Of a stretch of DNA of 64,000 nt, positions 35,249 to 45,805 are shown in pieces. The notes below the pieces were generated by a model. It made no database searches, was not told the origin of the DNA, and saw only the letters and a list, made by a program, of their open reading frames with translations. Numbering within the stretch: position 1 is the stretch's first letter; every line of letters starts with the position of its first letter. The stretch comes from Ancylostoma caninum. Lineage: Eukaryota; Nematoda; Chromadorea; Rhabditida; Ancylostomatidae. A program made the translations under genes and the position numbers. The stretch spans positions 2,914,001 to 2,978,000 of the forward strand of contig JBAJFG010000445.1 of assembly GCA_037903475.1 (NCBI GenBank). The letters are read 5' to 3'.

Positions 35249-38200
35249 ATGGCAAATTTGGATTTCCACCGTAAGTCCTTTTTTTCTCGAGTTTCTTTCT
35301 TTGTGAAATGCTTTGTTTCTAGCATTCCAAGATGGATTTTCTATCAATTCTACCAATGCTGAAGGTTTTTCTGGCAGGATAGGAGATCAAAACCAGGTTC
35401 TACTGACTACTATATCAGTATAAACTTTTGAACGCCAAAATTTTAGATAATGAAAATTTTAGCTCGTGAACGACATTGGCGACAATGTATCAACTTCTGG
35501 ACGGAAGTCAAATTTCTTATCCCTTGGTTTTTACCAGCAGTTCTTCGATGTAGAAACCGACCAGGTTGGCTGCGCGTTCTTCAGTTTATTTGTGATCGTG
35601 TGATTACTATTCTTACCGCTTTGAATCGATAGACTCATTGAAAGAATTGTTGCTTCCCAAATAAAATCTTTCGAAAGAAGTGGAAATCGAGTAATTTCCA
35701 TCAACACGTGGGGTTTGTCATTTGTGAAAAAAACTAAGTGAACAAATAAGAAGCAGCTCCTTTTGAAATTACGGAAGGTTCATACAGGAAGTGACAAGCC
35801 CACCAGCAGCGGCGCAAGGCTCTTTCAGGTGCTGCCAGCATCAGCACTGCGTAAGCTGCGTAAGTTGTCACTTTCTGGTCACCGCATCCACTAATTACGG
35901 CTGGTGGTGCAGGTGCAGGTTCTTCATTGCCGCCTCCCCTTCACCTGGAGCTACAGTCCGTCCCCAAAATAAAAGACGGATGAGGCCCGTGGCGGGAACC
36001 TACTAGACCTTATCACTTGGAGCATGCTCTTACCGCATCTTTGGTTTAGACCCAGCTGTGCCTCTGCAGCTGCAACGCCGCGAAACGGCGCACGGAATCC
36101 GCCAATCTTTTCGGGAAGAACATTACCGTTTGTGTCAAGCATCCTAGAAGCACTGCTGAACCCAAACTGAGGATGCGGTATGAGCATGTTAGGTGCGTGG
36201 CGTAGGTCCCGCTACGGTTCTCACTCCACAAGACAGTTAATTTCATTTAAGCTGTAAGAATGTAACTGATGCCGCATCGCTTTCTTATGATAAGCGTGTG
36301 ATCGTTTGAATCTACCACAATACCGCTGTAAACAGTCGTTGCAGTGGGAGGCGGCTGAGCTGCTGTAAGCGCTGTTTCGAAGATTAACAATTCCATGATC
36401 TATGAGCTTTTCCCGTTAACAATGCGTCTTATGATATTAAAATATTGAAACTTCTAAAATTGCTATACTATTGTCACTGTACTTCAAGAACTGAAGTTTA
36501 ATAAAGTTTAAATCAGAAGGGGCGTCTTCCACGTCTGAGTGCTCATTCGTGCATTGCCAACTCCGATTCCGATCACTTTCAGCTTGAAAACAAAACTTAT
36601 GGAAATTACGTAATATTTCAAAAAAAAAAATGACGTTGGGCGAGTAGTGACTGAAAAAGTTTAGCTCTATCCTGAGGTAAGTTATACATACATAAAAGAG
36701 ACAAATTGCAACCGATGTTTGCAGTTTTCAACTCTCTTATTCATAGTTCCCATTTCAGGTTTTGAAAAGGATCCTCAACAGTGTGATCCCGACTAACAAG
36801 AATTTCATCCTGGATTTTGTTCATCCGATGCCAGATTTATGGGGTGTGTCCTTTCTTCTATACTGATTTGTTTCTTCTACGTTCTCTTTTTTCAACTTTA
36901 ACAATTAATGAGGTGCTACATCTAAGCACTGTGCTGATAATGCTCATAATTTCTCCAGAGTTTATTTATCTGGTCAAGTGCCTTATAGGTCCTTTCTGGA
37001 TATCGGTTACTTTGGTGTTCTCAGTTGGTGTTTTCGGCAACATTGCACAATATATCGAGAACGAAGGCGCTTCTGGCAATTATGGTAGCGATTTTAGGCT
37101 GGGTAAGTCTTTTCTTTTTTTTTCGAGCTATTTGTAATGCTCTCTTCGAGTTAGTTTTTCTATTTATTTCAGTCACGTCGTCTGCCACATTGGTGTTCCT
37201 TTATGTTGTACTTGTACCCGTCATCATCTCGGCCATTCTTTGGCAACGGAAAACAGAACTGCAGTATGCGTTATCAGACTTGCTATGCGCCTACGGATAC
37301 AGTTTGTCCATATTCGTTCCGGTTTCTGTACGTGATTTCTTTTCTCGCTAGCGTTTTGAGATCCTGTCTCATTTTTAGAAAGTGCTGATAATTAACATAT
37401 TTTGCAGATCTTGTGGACGTTGGATGTGAACTGGTTCAGATGGGCGCTTATATTCACAGCAGTTTCTTTGAGTGGAGCAGTGCTTGCGAAAGCACTTTGG
37501 CCTGCCTTCAAGTCGGACCCCAATAAGCTGGTGAGAATATAAATTCATTTAGATTACACGTATCACTCCTTTTTGATGTAGACGCTATCATTGCGAAAAT
37601 GTACGGGTGCAACTTTTTTTTATCAACAATTAGTTTATCATTTTGAGGCTACTTATTCGGTTTAGGGCACTCGGCCCAATTTTTTAGTTCACTGTGACTT
37701 GGGTAGCCTCTTTTCAGGAATGTCCTTGCTCCATTGGTGCATGCGCAGCATAGTTCACAAAATGCCACTTTGATTTCCTAAGCTATGTTGAAGTTAATGT
37801 TTGTATAGTCTGCTCCAACCGCGGCGATGAGTTCTCGTGCATACTTCCTGTTTCTATCTTCTCTAATTTCTACGCACTTTTCCGCGTAATTACTCTCTAT
37901 GGTGATTTTTCAACTATCTCCTCCAGCGAAACAGGTCATAAGAACTCGGAATATTGAGCTTTTAACAATCAGAAGGCGGAATGGATCAACGCTCTGTGAG
38001 ACATATATGCCGGCACTCCAGTGGTTCTGACCAGTTTGAACACGCTTCTGCTTATCTCAGTCAGCTTGGAACAGGAAGCGAATAGTTCGGTCATGAATTA
38101 GACAAAATGTTGAGGAATGTAGTGAAATGTGGTTGTAGCAGACAGACGAAGTTGTTTTCCGATCACTGACGCTTTCCATACACACAAGCACTGGAACCAC

Positions 38201-40028
38201 CGCTATCCTTTGCCCTTTCCACAAATCCTGGCCGTCGCAGTGCGCCGTACGAAATTGGTGGGATTCCGGAAAGTGGTCACACGGCGCCGTTTTTCAACTG
38301 TCATTAGGGACAGACGGGACTCACTCTTAAAGGCAGTGTGTCACCTCGTTTCCGTGTCTGAGCTTTTACCAGATTCTGAATCTACTCGACACGCTGAATC
38401 CAACGGTATACCTAAAATGTTACAAAAAGGTCTTTAAACCCTATTTCTTTTTCGAGACGGGGTTTGTAACAGTTTGTCGAGCCGAGTGGACGAGTGAAGC
38501 CGTTGATCTCACCGATCGGACACGTCCAGACGTGTTGGCCAACACTGCTGTCGTGGCGGGCATCCAGCACATTTACGGACCGCTCCGCCCAAGTGGTCCG
38601 TGAACTGCGCATTCGGACCCTCCGAAAACGGGTTTTTGTCATTCGTTTTGACGTACATCTTTGGAATCAGCGTGAGGAGGAGGTCTAGAGTCTGTTCGTA
38701 TTTTCAGCCCACGAAACGAGGTGACACGCTGCCTTTCACAGCCGGGATACTATCGTGCGAGCTTTGTTCAGCCACTTTCCCTCCCCCCCCCCCACTATTG
38801 TTCCACCGGAGGGACTGGCGTTGGATTGAGTCGTTTTCTCCTTCCTTCTCCTTTTTTATATAGGGTTTATAGTTACATATAGGGCTTGCGAATTGATGTT
38901 AACGTGATTTATGTGGCTGTAATTTGCTGCCTTGTGGAAGATAGTGGGAGAGACCCACAGAGAGGAAGAGGATGAGATAACACGCAGAAATTGAAGAGGG
39001 CGAAGAGTAAAGCAGGCAATGCTCACTACTTCGTGACGTTTAAAACAAACTGTAATTGTGAGTGAGTATTTGCAGAGCTGTATTATTGCCAAATTAGTAT
39101 TTTCATTTTCCTAAATCACCACAGACACATCACAATGTATAATCTATTTCAAACGCGGCGGTGGTTGATTAGTTATAGGTGTTGCATGCTTTTCTTGTCG
39201 CCAAATCCAAAATGCCGCGCATTTTCCTGCGCTATTTCTTTTTTGGCGCTTCTTCAACTGTTGTCTCTAGAATGGAATGAACTATACCAAGCAATTACCG
39301 CCAGGTTTGAAATGTTGATCCATGAAGTAAATGGAGCGAGAAAGTACCGTATTCCTAATCTCGGTTGTGTTGTAATGGTTTGTATTACTTTATAGTCTAT
39401 AACGTGGCTCGGAATTGTTGTTCAGGTCTTTTGTTTCAGATTGCATACATTTCAATCTTCGCTGTAATCTTCCTGCATTTCTTGCTTGCGTTCACATTCA
39501 AGGTGAGTTGTTATTCTCGAGAAAGTGAAAATGAATTGCTCGATTTTAATGATAAATTTGAGAAAGAGAAGGACAGACGATTTCTTTAAGGTGTACTTCT
39601 TCGATGCGGCTCACCCTTCGTCACCTAAGTCAGCCAATGCTGCTGCAGTCGTAAAAGGGAGTGATGTTGTAGGTAACAACAATAGTAACAGCCAGGTATG
39701 TTCGGAGACCTTATTGTGTCAGAGTTCTTTTTTGCTAATCCTTTTTATATATGCTTGTTCGTTACTATTTCAGGTGCTGGTGAGTGCTAAAGTGGAGGCG
39801 TTGATCTCAACCAAAGCTCCAGCCGAGGTGAAGACGACAACTGCAGCTGAAAAGGCAGCCACTAAAGCTGCTAATGAAGGGGGCGGTGTCAAAGTTCTGG
39901 ACCAGTCAGCGACTGACAAAAAGGAGAGTCAAGAGGCGAAAAAGGAGAGCCAAGGGACAAATCCGAAAAATGCTTCCCAGCTGGACAGCAGTGCTGAAAC
40001 TAAAGCGCATGTCAACTCCACAAGATGA
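35249..40028 (+). CDS. YIPF1: YIPF1/2-type Yip1-domain Golgi membrane protein
   Basis: Multi-pass protein of Golgi/trans-Golgi membranes that works with Rab GTPases in vesicle traffic (family knowledge). Exons 35249-35270, 35323-35396, 35463-35564, 36759-36843, 36989-37102, 37173-37327, 37408-37530, 39440-39502, 39591-39695, 39774-40028; all phases agree, 365 aa. The cytosolic N-terminus ends in SLGFYQQFFDVETDQVLKRI, matching the FFDV motif of YIPF1/2. PMPDLWGPFW precedes the first membrane segment. Five hydrophobic segments lie at about residues 95-115, 135-157, 168-188, 193-215 and 226-246, with GYSLSIFVPVSILW typical of the family. Residues 247-365 form a low-complexity Ala/Lys/Ser/Thr tail longer than in human YIPF1 (306 aa total). 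Confidence 0.93.
38329..38736. repeat. MITE in YIPF intron 7
   Basis: Terminal inverted repeats 'aaaggcagtgtgtcacctcg' (38329) and 'cgaggtgacacgctgccttt' (to 38736) continue for about 24 bp with one mismatch. The terminus AAAGGCAG resembles that of the 41114-41622 element. Flanks are TTAA on the left and TTCA on the right, so a duplication is not perfect. Confidence 0.6.
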
Positions 40029-40243
40029 TACACGTTTCTATTAGCATTCTAAAAATATGTCTTTGTGTGAAACGACCTAAGGGGTTCTAGCTTTACCGCC
40101 TCAAAGGGTTACGTTATATACATTAACATATTAACGGACACTGATGTGATAAAATATGGCGTCATAAGATGCACGTCTTGTGCAGATAATATTTATTGGT
40201 TTTGTTCACTCGTTCATGAATTAATTCTGTGGGGTACATCTTA

Positions 40244-40249
40244 AATAAA
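40244..40249 (+). terminator. Polyadenylation signal of the YIPF gene
   Basis: AATAAA 216 bases past the stop, repeated ten bases later (40254-40259). Confidence 0.5.
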
Positions 40250-40496
40250 TGTAAATAAATGTTACAAAAAGATTAATCTGTCACAATTAAATGTTTATCT
40301 TCGCTTTAGGTGCAAGGGAGCGTAAGAGTTCGAGTGTACTAATGCAAGAGAGGTAAAGTGGAAATCTCATCTCAGAGGTACTCAACAAGCGAGAGTTTCA
40401 GAAGGTTCTTCGGAATCAATTGCTAATTCTAGTCCACGAAAAACAAAATCGACTGGTTGAGATGTTCGACCGAACGGAGCGAGAACTAGACAAAAC

Positions 40497-40534
40497 TTTT
40501 TTCATCATAACGGGACCCTGTTATGATGAAAAAA
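40497..40534. repeat. Perfect short hairpin
   Basis: A 15-bp stem (TTTTTTCATCATAAC paired with GTTATGATGAAAAAA) around an 8-base loop. On the plus strand it is followed by an A run, on the minus strand by a T run. It lies about 470 bp past the YIPF stop. Confidence 0.8.
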
Positions 40535-40636
40535 AATTCTACGGCTTTGCTATGATAATTCTATAGCGCGGTCCTAGCCTGAACGGAGTAATGCGTCGGA
40601 GTTGAAAATCTATGGACATATCCTCCTATGTAGCTG

Positions 40637-41113
40637 ATGAGTCCCGTAAACCTATTACAGCTTTCGCGCACACGACTAGCTCCTATAGTGAGCGGTGAGT
40701 GCCGTTCAGTTGATGGATTACTAATATCAGCGTTGTGCATTTTAACTGAGACATTCATTTGGCGCAAAGCATTAGTATTGCAGAAGAATCAGAGCGAGGG
40801 AATGTTTACTGCCAGGAACAGAAGAAAACAGTCCGCAATTCACTTCAATCTGTAATACCGAGTTGCACAGGCGACGCAGCTAACGTTAGGCGCGATAGCA
40901 ATGAACTGAGCGAGAAGCGTGGAGATGTTCATCCTGGAGAATTCACGACATAAAAAACAATCAAAAATTGGATTGGATCGAAGAAAAAGTAAATTTGTCC
41001 GAATCGACTCAATTAGCGAAATTTCCCCTTATAATGGCCTTAGTAGACGCGATTTGTTGAAGATAGTGTTCTTGCCAAACGACGATTAAAAACATGGGGA
41101 ACAAGGGACTTAA
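40637..41113. repeat. Left copy of an inverted repeat pair flanking the transposon block
   Basis: Matches the complement of 55046-55556 along most of its length. Shared landmarks are 'agtgagcggtgagtgccg', 'actgagcgagaag' and 'catggggaacaag' followed by TTAAAGGCAGC. Divergence is moderate, with small indels. Confidence 0.7.
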
Positions 41114-41622
41114 AGGCAGCAGGAGCTGAAATCCTCGACTCCGAGCTGAGCTGTGGGTGATGAAGTACAGACTCAGCACATCATAAATGTGAAACGAACA
41201 CAAACAGTTATGGCTTACTTGCAGAGAAAATGGAATATTCGTCGCGAACACGCCTGGCCGTGTTCGCGCGCGGACGAGTTTTCCCCGGCGCAAAAAGCCA
41301 TTGCGGTGCGTGGTTTGGCGCAAAGGGAAAACGTAATGCATTCAGTTCACAGGGTTTCATGGCGGAACTCGGCCAAAACCACGCGCCGCAATGGCTTTCG
41401 CGCCGGGGAAAACTCGTCCGCGCACGAACACTCGTCCGCGCACGAACACGGCCAGGCGTGTTCGCGACGAAACACGCCTGGCCGTGTTCGCGACAAATGT
41501 TCCATTTTCTCTGCAGGTAAGCCATCATTGTCTGTGTTCGTTTCACATTTATGATGTGCCGAGTCTGTACTTCACCACCCGCAGCTCAGCTCAGAGTCGA
41601 GAATTTTCAGCTCCTGCTGCCT
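41114..41622. mobile_element. TTAA-flanked fold-back DNA element
   Basis: TTAA at 41110-41113 and 41623-41626 flank arms beginning AGGCAGCAGGAGCTGAAA and ending, inverted, TTTCAGCTCCTGCTGCCT. The arms are about 220 bp and strongly similar. The centre is GC-rich and contains repeats of a near-palindrome (GAACACGGCCAGGCGTGTTC). TTAA target duplication is typical of piggyBac-type insertion, but the ends do not start with CCC, so superfamily is open. The open frames across it are palindrome artefacts. Confidence 0.65.
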
Positions 41623-41626
41623 TTAA

Positions 41627-42049
41627 AAAAACCAAAAGATCACGAGTGTGACTTTACCTATGCGTAAATATAATACATATCCAATCGGTAACAAGTTCTA
41701 TGAAACGAGAGTCTGGTAATGGAACATAACGGAGTATTTGAAGACAGGCTGCACACCACCTAGCCCTTGAAGGCAGCGCCACACCTCAGAATCGTTTCGA
41801 AATTTTAGCGAAAAAAGAATCTCCAAAAGCTTTCCATCACAATGCTACATGAGTTTCTGTACAAAGCTGCCGAAAATCCATTTTCGGGCCCCAACTGCTG
41901 GGGAGTTTGTGCGCAGATCCTCGGACGGGGTCAGTGCGCCTTCTGGATAATTTGCTCTCAGAAGCGTACCTTCTGAGGAAATTCGTGTTCCTCATCTACT
42001 CCCTGACAGAATAAAAGCTGCGCTCCATGCGTTGCGAGCAAGGGAGTAC
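41627..42049. other. Repeat-derived flank of the LTR element
   Basis: 41960-42049 resembles 54584-54662 and, inverted, 54770-54850 ('ctccctgacagaata' type). The LTR element therefore inserted into or beside a copy of this repeat. No gene recognised. Confidence 0.45.
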
Positions 42050-42333
42050 TGTAAACCAAAAAGGCTAAGTAACAGGACTTTATCGCTTTTACAGTAATTG
42101 CACAAGGGAGGGGTGCGGGCTAAGGGACCACCACACGGTGGGCAGACGAGAATAACAATGCGGTATCCAACATTCTAGGATTAGGAACAGGAAGACAACA
42201 GAATCCAGAGTGGTTAGACAGTACAACATTGGTGGAGGTATCAGGTGGTTAGTAACACGTAGGATGCAGTGGTATCATGGATTTCCTATATAGATCAGTA
42301 GATCACTCCAATAAAACTGATCTATGGCACAAC
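42050..42333 (-). repeat. 3' LTR of the Gypsy element, major part (interrupted by RTE)
   Basis: Matches 54215-54497 with about a dozen differences. The remaining end of the LTR resumes at 45762-45772 beyond the RTE copy and its duplicated target. Confidence 0.88.
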
Positions 42334-42388
42334 CCACGGATCTCCCTCATAAGAGGGATCCCAGCCGGTTAGTCGCGAGGCTACGTGG
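42334..42388 (+). other. Structured 5' terminus of the RTE element
   Basis: Complementary blocks: CCACG (42334-42338) with CGTGG (42384-42388); GAT..CCCTC (39-41 and 44-48 of block 42300) with GAGGGATC (42353-42360), loop ATAA; AGCC (42363-42366) with GGCT (42379-42382). Together they form a closed three-way-junction-like fold exactly at the element's first base, also present in copy 2. R2 and some RTE elements use HDV-like ribozymes at this place; whether this is one is untested. Confidence 0.4.
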
Positions 42389-42848
42389 CGCGTCCCCAGG
42401 TGGCGGATAGGGGGCTAATCGCGGACCACACGCGACCTTGTGCCTGCCCTGAGACGCGGGTGGATTCAGGGGATGGACTCCCTGTTTCTGCAGTGTCGGA
42501 ACGATCCATACCTTCTGCCAGCGCGTGGGTGTGTTCATGCATGCGTGCGTGAGTGTACTTGCGTGTCTGCAGATTGTATCCTGCACATCTATCCGACCAA
42601 AAGCCCTGCATTCAAGTGACTGGGAGGTACAAGGGAGGCGGTTCGGAGTCGCCTCCAACAAATAAGCTCCATCGTCCACTCCCGGGAAGCCCGGCTAACT
42701 TCCCGGTGAAATCCTACCCTAGCTACCCGCGGGGGAATAGAGCCCAGCAAGCTATCTCCTAAGGGTTTTCTTTTTTCTTAAAGCTCGACACAGCAATAAT
42801 AAAGAGTGTTCCCCTGATCTCGGAAGAGTCACTGGTACGGCGGCGCCA

Positions 42849-45743
42849 GTGAGGACGAGGTCCGAGGGGTTATCTAGGCTGCCTAAAACCAGAAGGACTA
42901 TGATGACGATCTGTACCTTCAACGCACGCACGCTTGCATCGGAGGCTTCTATCGAGGATTTGATGATGCAGGCCAGGAAGATCAGGTACGACGTCATCGG
43001 ACTGACCGAGACGAGGAGACACCGGCCACTGAACGCCACCTTCGACACTGGAGAAGAACTGTTCCTTGGAACCTGCGACAGTAGAGGAGTTGGTGGAGTC
43101 GGTGTCCTCGTCAACACGAACTTGGCCATGAACATCGATTCGTTCGAACAGCTAACAACCCGAATCGGACGTTTGCGACTGAGAAGATGTGGATCAATAC
43201 CGGCCTTGACAATCTTCGTCGCCTATGCTCCAACATCCAGCTACGACGATGAAGAAATCGAGGCCTTCTACATGGACTTGGAGAAGTTCTACAGGGAAGA
43301 CCACACTTTCTACAAGGTCATTGTTGGCGACTTCAACGCCAAGATTGGCCCTAGGAGAACGCCTGAGGAACTTCACATCGGTACCCACGGCCTACAGTGG
43401 AACGAACAGGGAGAGAGGCTGTCTGAGTTCATCATGACGACGAAGACCATCCATGGTAACTCACAGTTTCAGAAGCCAACCTCCCTACGGTGGACGTGGG
43501 AGTCACCCGGTGGAGAGTACCATAATGAAATTGACCACATCATCGTCAATCGAAGGTTCTGCCTGACCGACGTCGGTGTTGTACCGAAGTTCTACACCGG
43601 ATCAGACCATCGCCTCCTTCGTGCAAGATTCTTCTTCTCGCGCAAAGGAGAGAAAGCCGCGAAGTTCAAGAAGAGGGCTCCCAAATCCGTCATCAATTGG
43701 GATCTCTTCACTTCGTTAGCCGGCTTTTGGGAAGATGCCGTTGTCGACAACATCGACGAAGAATACGATCGGCTTGTTCAACATCTCTGCGACAGCGCAA
43801 GGAGAGCCGAGGGCTCAAGATCCACCAAAAGACGACTGTCTTACGAGACCCTCGAGCTGATACGCCAGCGCGGAGTCGCGAGAGCCGCAGGCAACTACCA
43901 ACTGACGTCCGAGCTCGCAAAACGGTGCAGAGAAGCGATAAAAGAAGACCTTAAAGAGAGACGAGCAGCAGTATTGGCCGAAGCCGCAGAGGCAGGAAGA
44001 AGCATTCGCAACGCCCGCCGTGACTTCGCCAATCGTAAGACCAAGATGACCGCCCTCCGGCGCCCAGAAGGAACAATTTCTTCATCAAGACGGGTAATGG
44101 AGAAGGTCATCCACGACTTCTACTCGGATCTCTTCGATAGCCACGTCCATCTCCCCCAATATCACCCAAGGGAGGATGGATACGTTGTCCCATCAGTTCT
44201 CCCTTCCGAAGTCCGACATGCCATCAAGTCGGTGAAGAATCGTACAGCACCGGGCCCCGACAGGATTCGACCGGAACATCTGAAGAACCTACCGCCAGTT
44301 CTTATCACCACCTTGGCTAGGCTCTTCACGCGGTACCTGTCGGAATGCAAGGTACCGAACCAATGGAAGACCAGCAGGACCGTGCTGCTGTACAAGAAGG
44401 GAGACCCACAGGACATCGGCAATTATCGCCCCATCTGTCTGTTGTCCGTCATCTACAAGCTTTTCACTCGAGTGATTCTAAATAGGATCGAAAGGACATT
44501 AGATGAAGGACAGCCGTGCGAGCAAGCAGGGTTTCGAAAAGGATTCAGTACGATCGATCACATACACACGGTCACTAGACTCATTGAAGTATCGCGAGAG
44601 TATAAGATGCCTCTCTGTCTCACGTTCATCGATTTGAAGAAAGCCTTCGACTCTGTGGAGACAGAGGCGGTCCTCAAAGCCCTGGGCAACCAGGGCATAC
44701 CTACTCAGTACATCAAGATATTTCGTGAGCTCTACAGCAACTTCACGACCAGGATTTCTCCATTCTACGACGACATCACTATCGACGTCAAGAGAGGGGT
44801 TCGACAAGGCGACACCGTGTCGCCAAAACTATTCAGCGCCACTCTCGAAGACGTCATGCGAAGACTGGAATGGGATTGCATGGGAGTGCAAGTTGATGGC
44901 CGGCGACTTAACCACCTTCGCTTCGCTGACGACATCGTCCTTATAACACCAACTATCGGCGAAGCGGAACGGATGCTGGCCGACTTTGACGACGCGTGTG
45001 GAAAGATCGGTCTCCAACTGAACCTGACGAAGACGATGTTCATGAGGAACGGATGGGTCCCGGATGCCCCATTCTCGCTCAACGGAACGACCATATCCGA
45101 ATGCTCCAGCTACGTATATCTAGGTCGGGAAGTCAACATGATGAACGATCTCGCTCCAGAGCTGGGCAGGAGGAAGCGAGCGGCTTGGGGAGCCTACAAG
45201 AGCATCGAGGACGTAGTGAAGAAGACGAAGAACACCAGGCTCCGTGCCCACCTCTTCAATACAACGGTTCTCCCTGCTTTGACGTACGCCTCGGAAACCT
45301 GGGCGTTACGCAAGCAGGATGAGAATGCGGTCAACGTCATCGAACGCTCCATCGAGAGGGTGATGCTAGGAATAACCCGCCTCACACAAGTGAGGGCTGG
45401 AATACGGAGTTCCACCCTTCGTGAACAGTCGAAGATCAGGGACGCTGCCGCTTACGCCAAGTTGAGTAAGATCAGGTGGGCCGGACACGTGATGCGTCTT
45501 AACGACCACCGTTGGACAAGAGCCGTCAGCGACTGGACTCCACGGGACGTTAAGCGCACGACAGGAAGACCACCGACCCGATGGTCAGACTTCTTCACGA
45601 AGTCCTTCAAGGAAAGATATAATGCTCTTCGTGTCCCTCGAACGGACAGAATCCACTGGACAACTCTGGCTCGCGAGAGGGACAAATGGAAGGATTGCTG
45701 GCGCCCGCTCGGTACATCCGAAGATCAACGGGAGTCAAGGTGA
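42849..45743 (+). CDS. RTE endonuclease-reverse transcriptase (copy 1, intact)
   Basis: 964 aa single ORF that nicks target DNA and reverse transcribes its own RNA at the nick. Residues ~20-255 are an apurinic-type endonuclease domain: CTFNARTL (N25), GLTETRR (E54), VGDFNAKIG and GSDHRLLR. Residues ~465-740 are the reverse transcriptase: GDPQDIGNYRPICLLSV, FRKGFSTIDHIHT, FIDLKKAFDSV, GVRQGDTVSPKLF and the catalytic FADD at about 692-695. The C-terminal part (GHVMRLNDHRW near residue 880) is typical of this clade. No stop or frameshift. The next in-frame Met is at residue 18, just before the endonuclease domain, so the true start may be there. Confidence 0.97.
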   Translation: MRTRSEGLSRLPKTRRTMMTICTFNARTLASEASIEDLMMQARKIRYDVIGLTETRRHRPLNATFDTGEELFLGTCDSRGVGGVGVLVNTNLAMNIDSFEQLTTRIGRLRLRRCGSIPALTIFVAYAPTSSYDDEEIEAFYMDLEKFYREDHTFYKVIVGDFNAKIGPRRTPEELHIGTHGLQWNEQGERLSEFIMTTKTIHGNSQFQKPTSLRWTWESPGGEYHNEIDHIIVNRRFCLTDVGVVPKFYTGSDHRLLRARFFFSRKGEKAAKFKKRAPKSVINWDLFTSLAGFWEDAVVDNIDEEYDRLVQHLCDSARRAEGSRSTKRRLSYETLELIRQRGVARAAGNYQLTSELAKRCREAIKEDLKERRAAVLAEAAEAGRSIRNARRDFANRKTKMTALRRPEGTISSSRRVMEKVIHDFYSDLFDSHVHLPQYHPREDGYVVPSVLPSEVRHAIKSVKNRTAPGPDRIRPEHLKNLPPVLITTLARLFTRYLSECKVPNQWKTSRTVLLYKKGDPQDIGNYRPICLLSVIYKLFTRVILNRIERTLDEGQPCEQAGFRKGFSTIDHIHTVTRLIEVSREYKMPLCLTFIDLKKAFDSVETEAVLKALGNQGIPTQYIKIFRELYSNFTTRISPFYDDITIDVKRGVRQGDTVSPKLFSATLEDVMRRLEWDCMGVQVDGRRLNHLRFADDIVLITPTIGEAERMLADFDDACGKIGLQLNLTKTMFMRNGWVPDAPFSLNGTTISECSSYVYLGREVNMMNDLAPELGRRKRAAWGAYKSIEDVVKKTKNTRLRAHLFNTTVLPALTYASETWALRKQDENAVNVIERSIERVMLGITRLTQVRAGIRSSTLREQSKIRDAAAYAKLSKIRWAGHVMRLNDHRWTRAVSDWTPRDVKRTTGRPPTRWSDFFTKSFKERYNALRVPRTDRIHWTTLARERDKWKDCWRPLGTSEDQRESR

Positions 45744-45751
45744 TCAAGGTG

Positions 45752-45772
45752 ATGGCACAACATCTGTATACA
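45752..45772 (-). repeat. Remainder of 3' LTR and RTE target duplication
   Basis: ATGGCACAAC (45752-45761) repeats the bases before the RTE insertion. The LTR then ends at 45772; on the minus strand it starts TGTATACAGATG where the other LTR has TGTAGATG. Confidence 0.75.
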
Positions 45773-45805
45773 CGCCGGTCCTCTCAAGAGTCCGTCCCAG
45801 GACTC

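Larger units (their letters stand above)
42334..45751 (+). mobile_element. Full-length RTE-type non-LTR retrotransposon, copy 1
   Basis: Begins CCACGGATCTCCCTCATAAG and ends GTCAAGGTGATCAAGGTG. A perfect 10-bp target duplication ATGGCACAAC (42324-42333 and 45752-45761) brackets it inside the left LTR. It is 3418 bp, with a 515-bp 5' leader, one 964-codon ORF and almost no 3'UTR; the short 9-bp reiterated tail 'tcaaggtga' replaces poly(A), as in RTE elements. Apart from one T in a T run and a few single bases it matches the copy at 56604-60020. Confidence 0.95.

Noticed and set aside
35791..36246. Frames in the long intron 3 of the YIPF gene
   Set aside because: They overlap each other on both strands and have no conserved features; intronic.
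41153..41651. Several overlapping frames on both strands
   Set aside because: Same peptides appear on both strands because the sequence is a fold-back; no gene.
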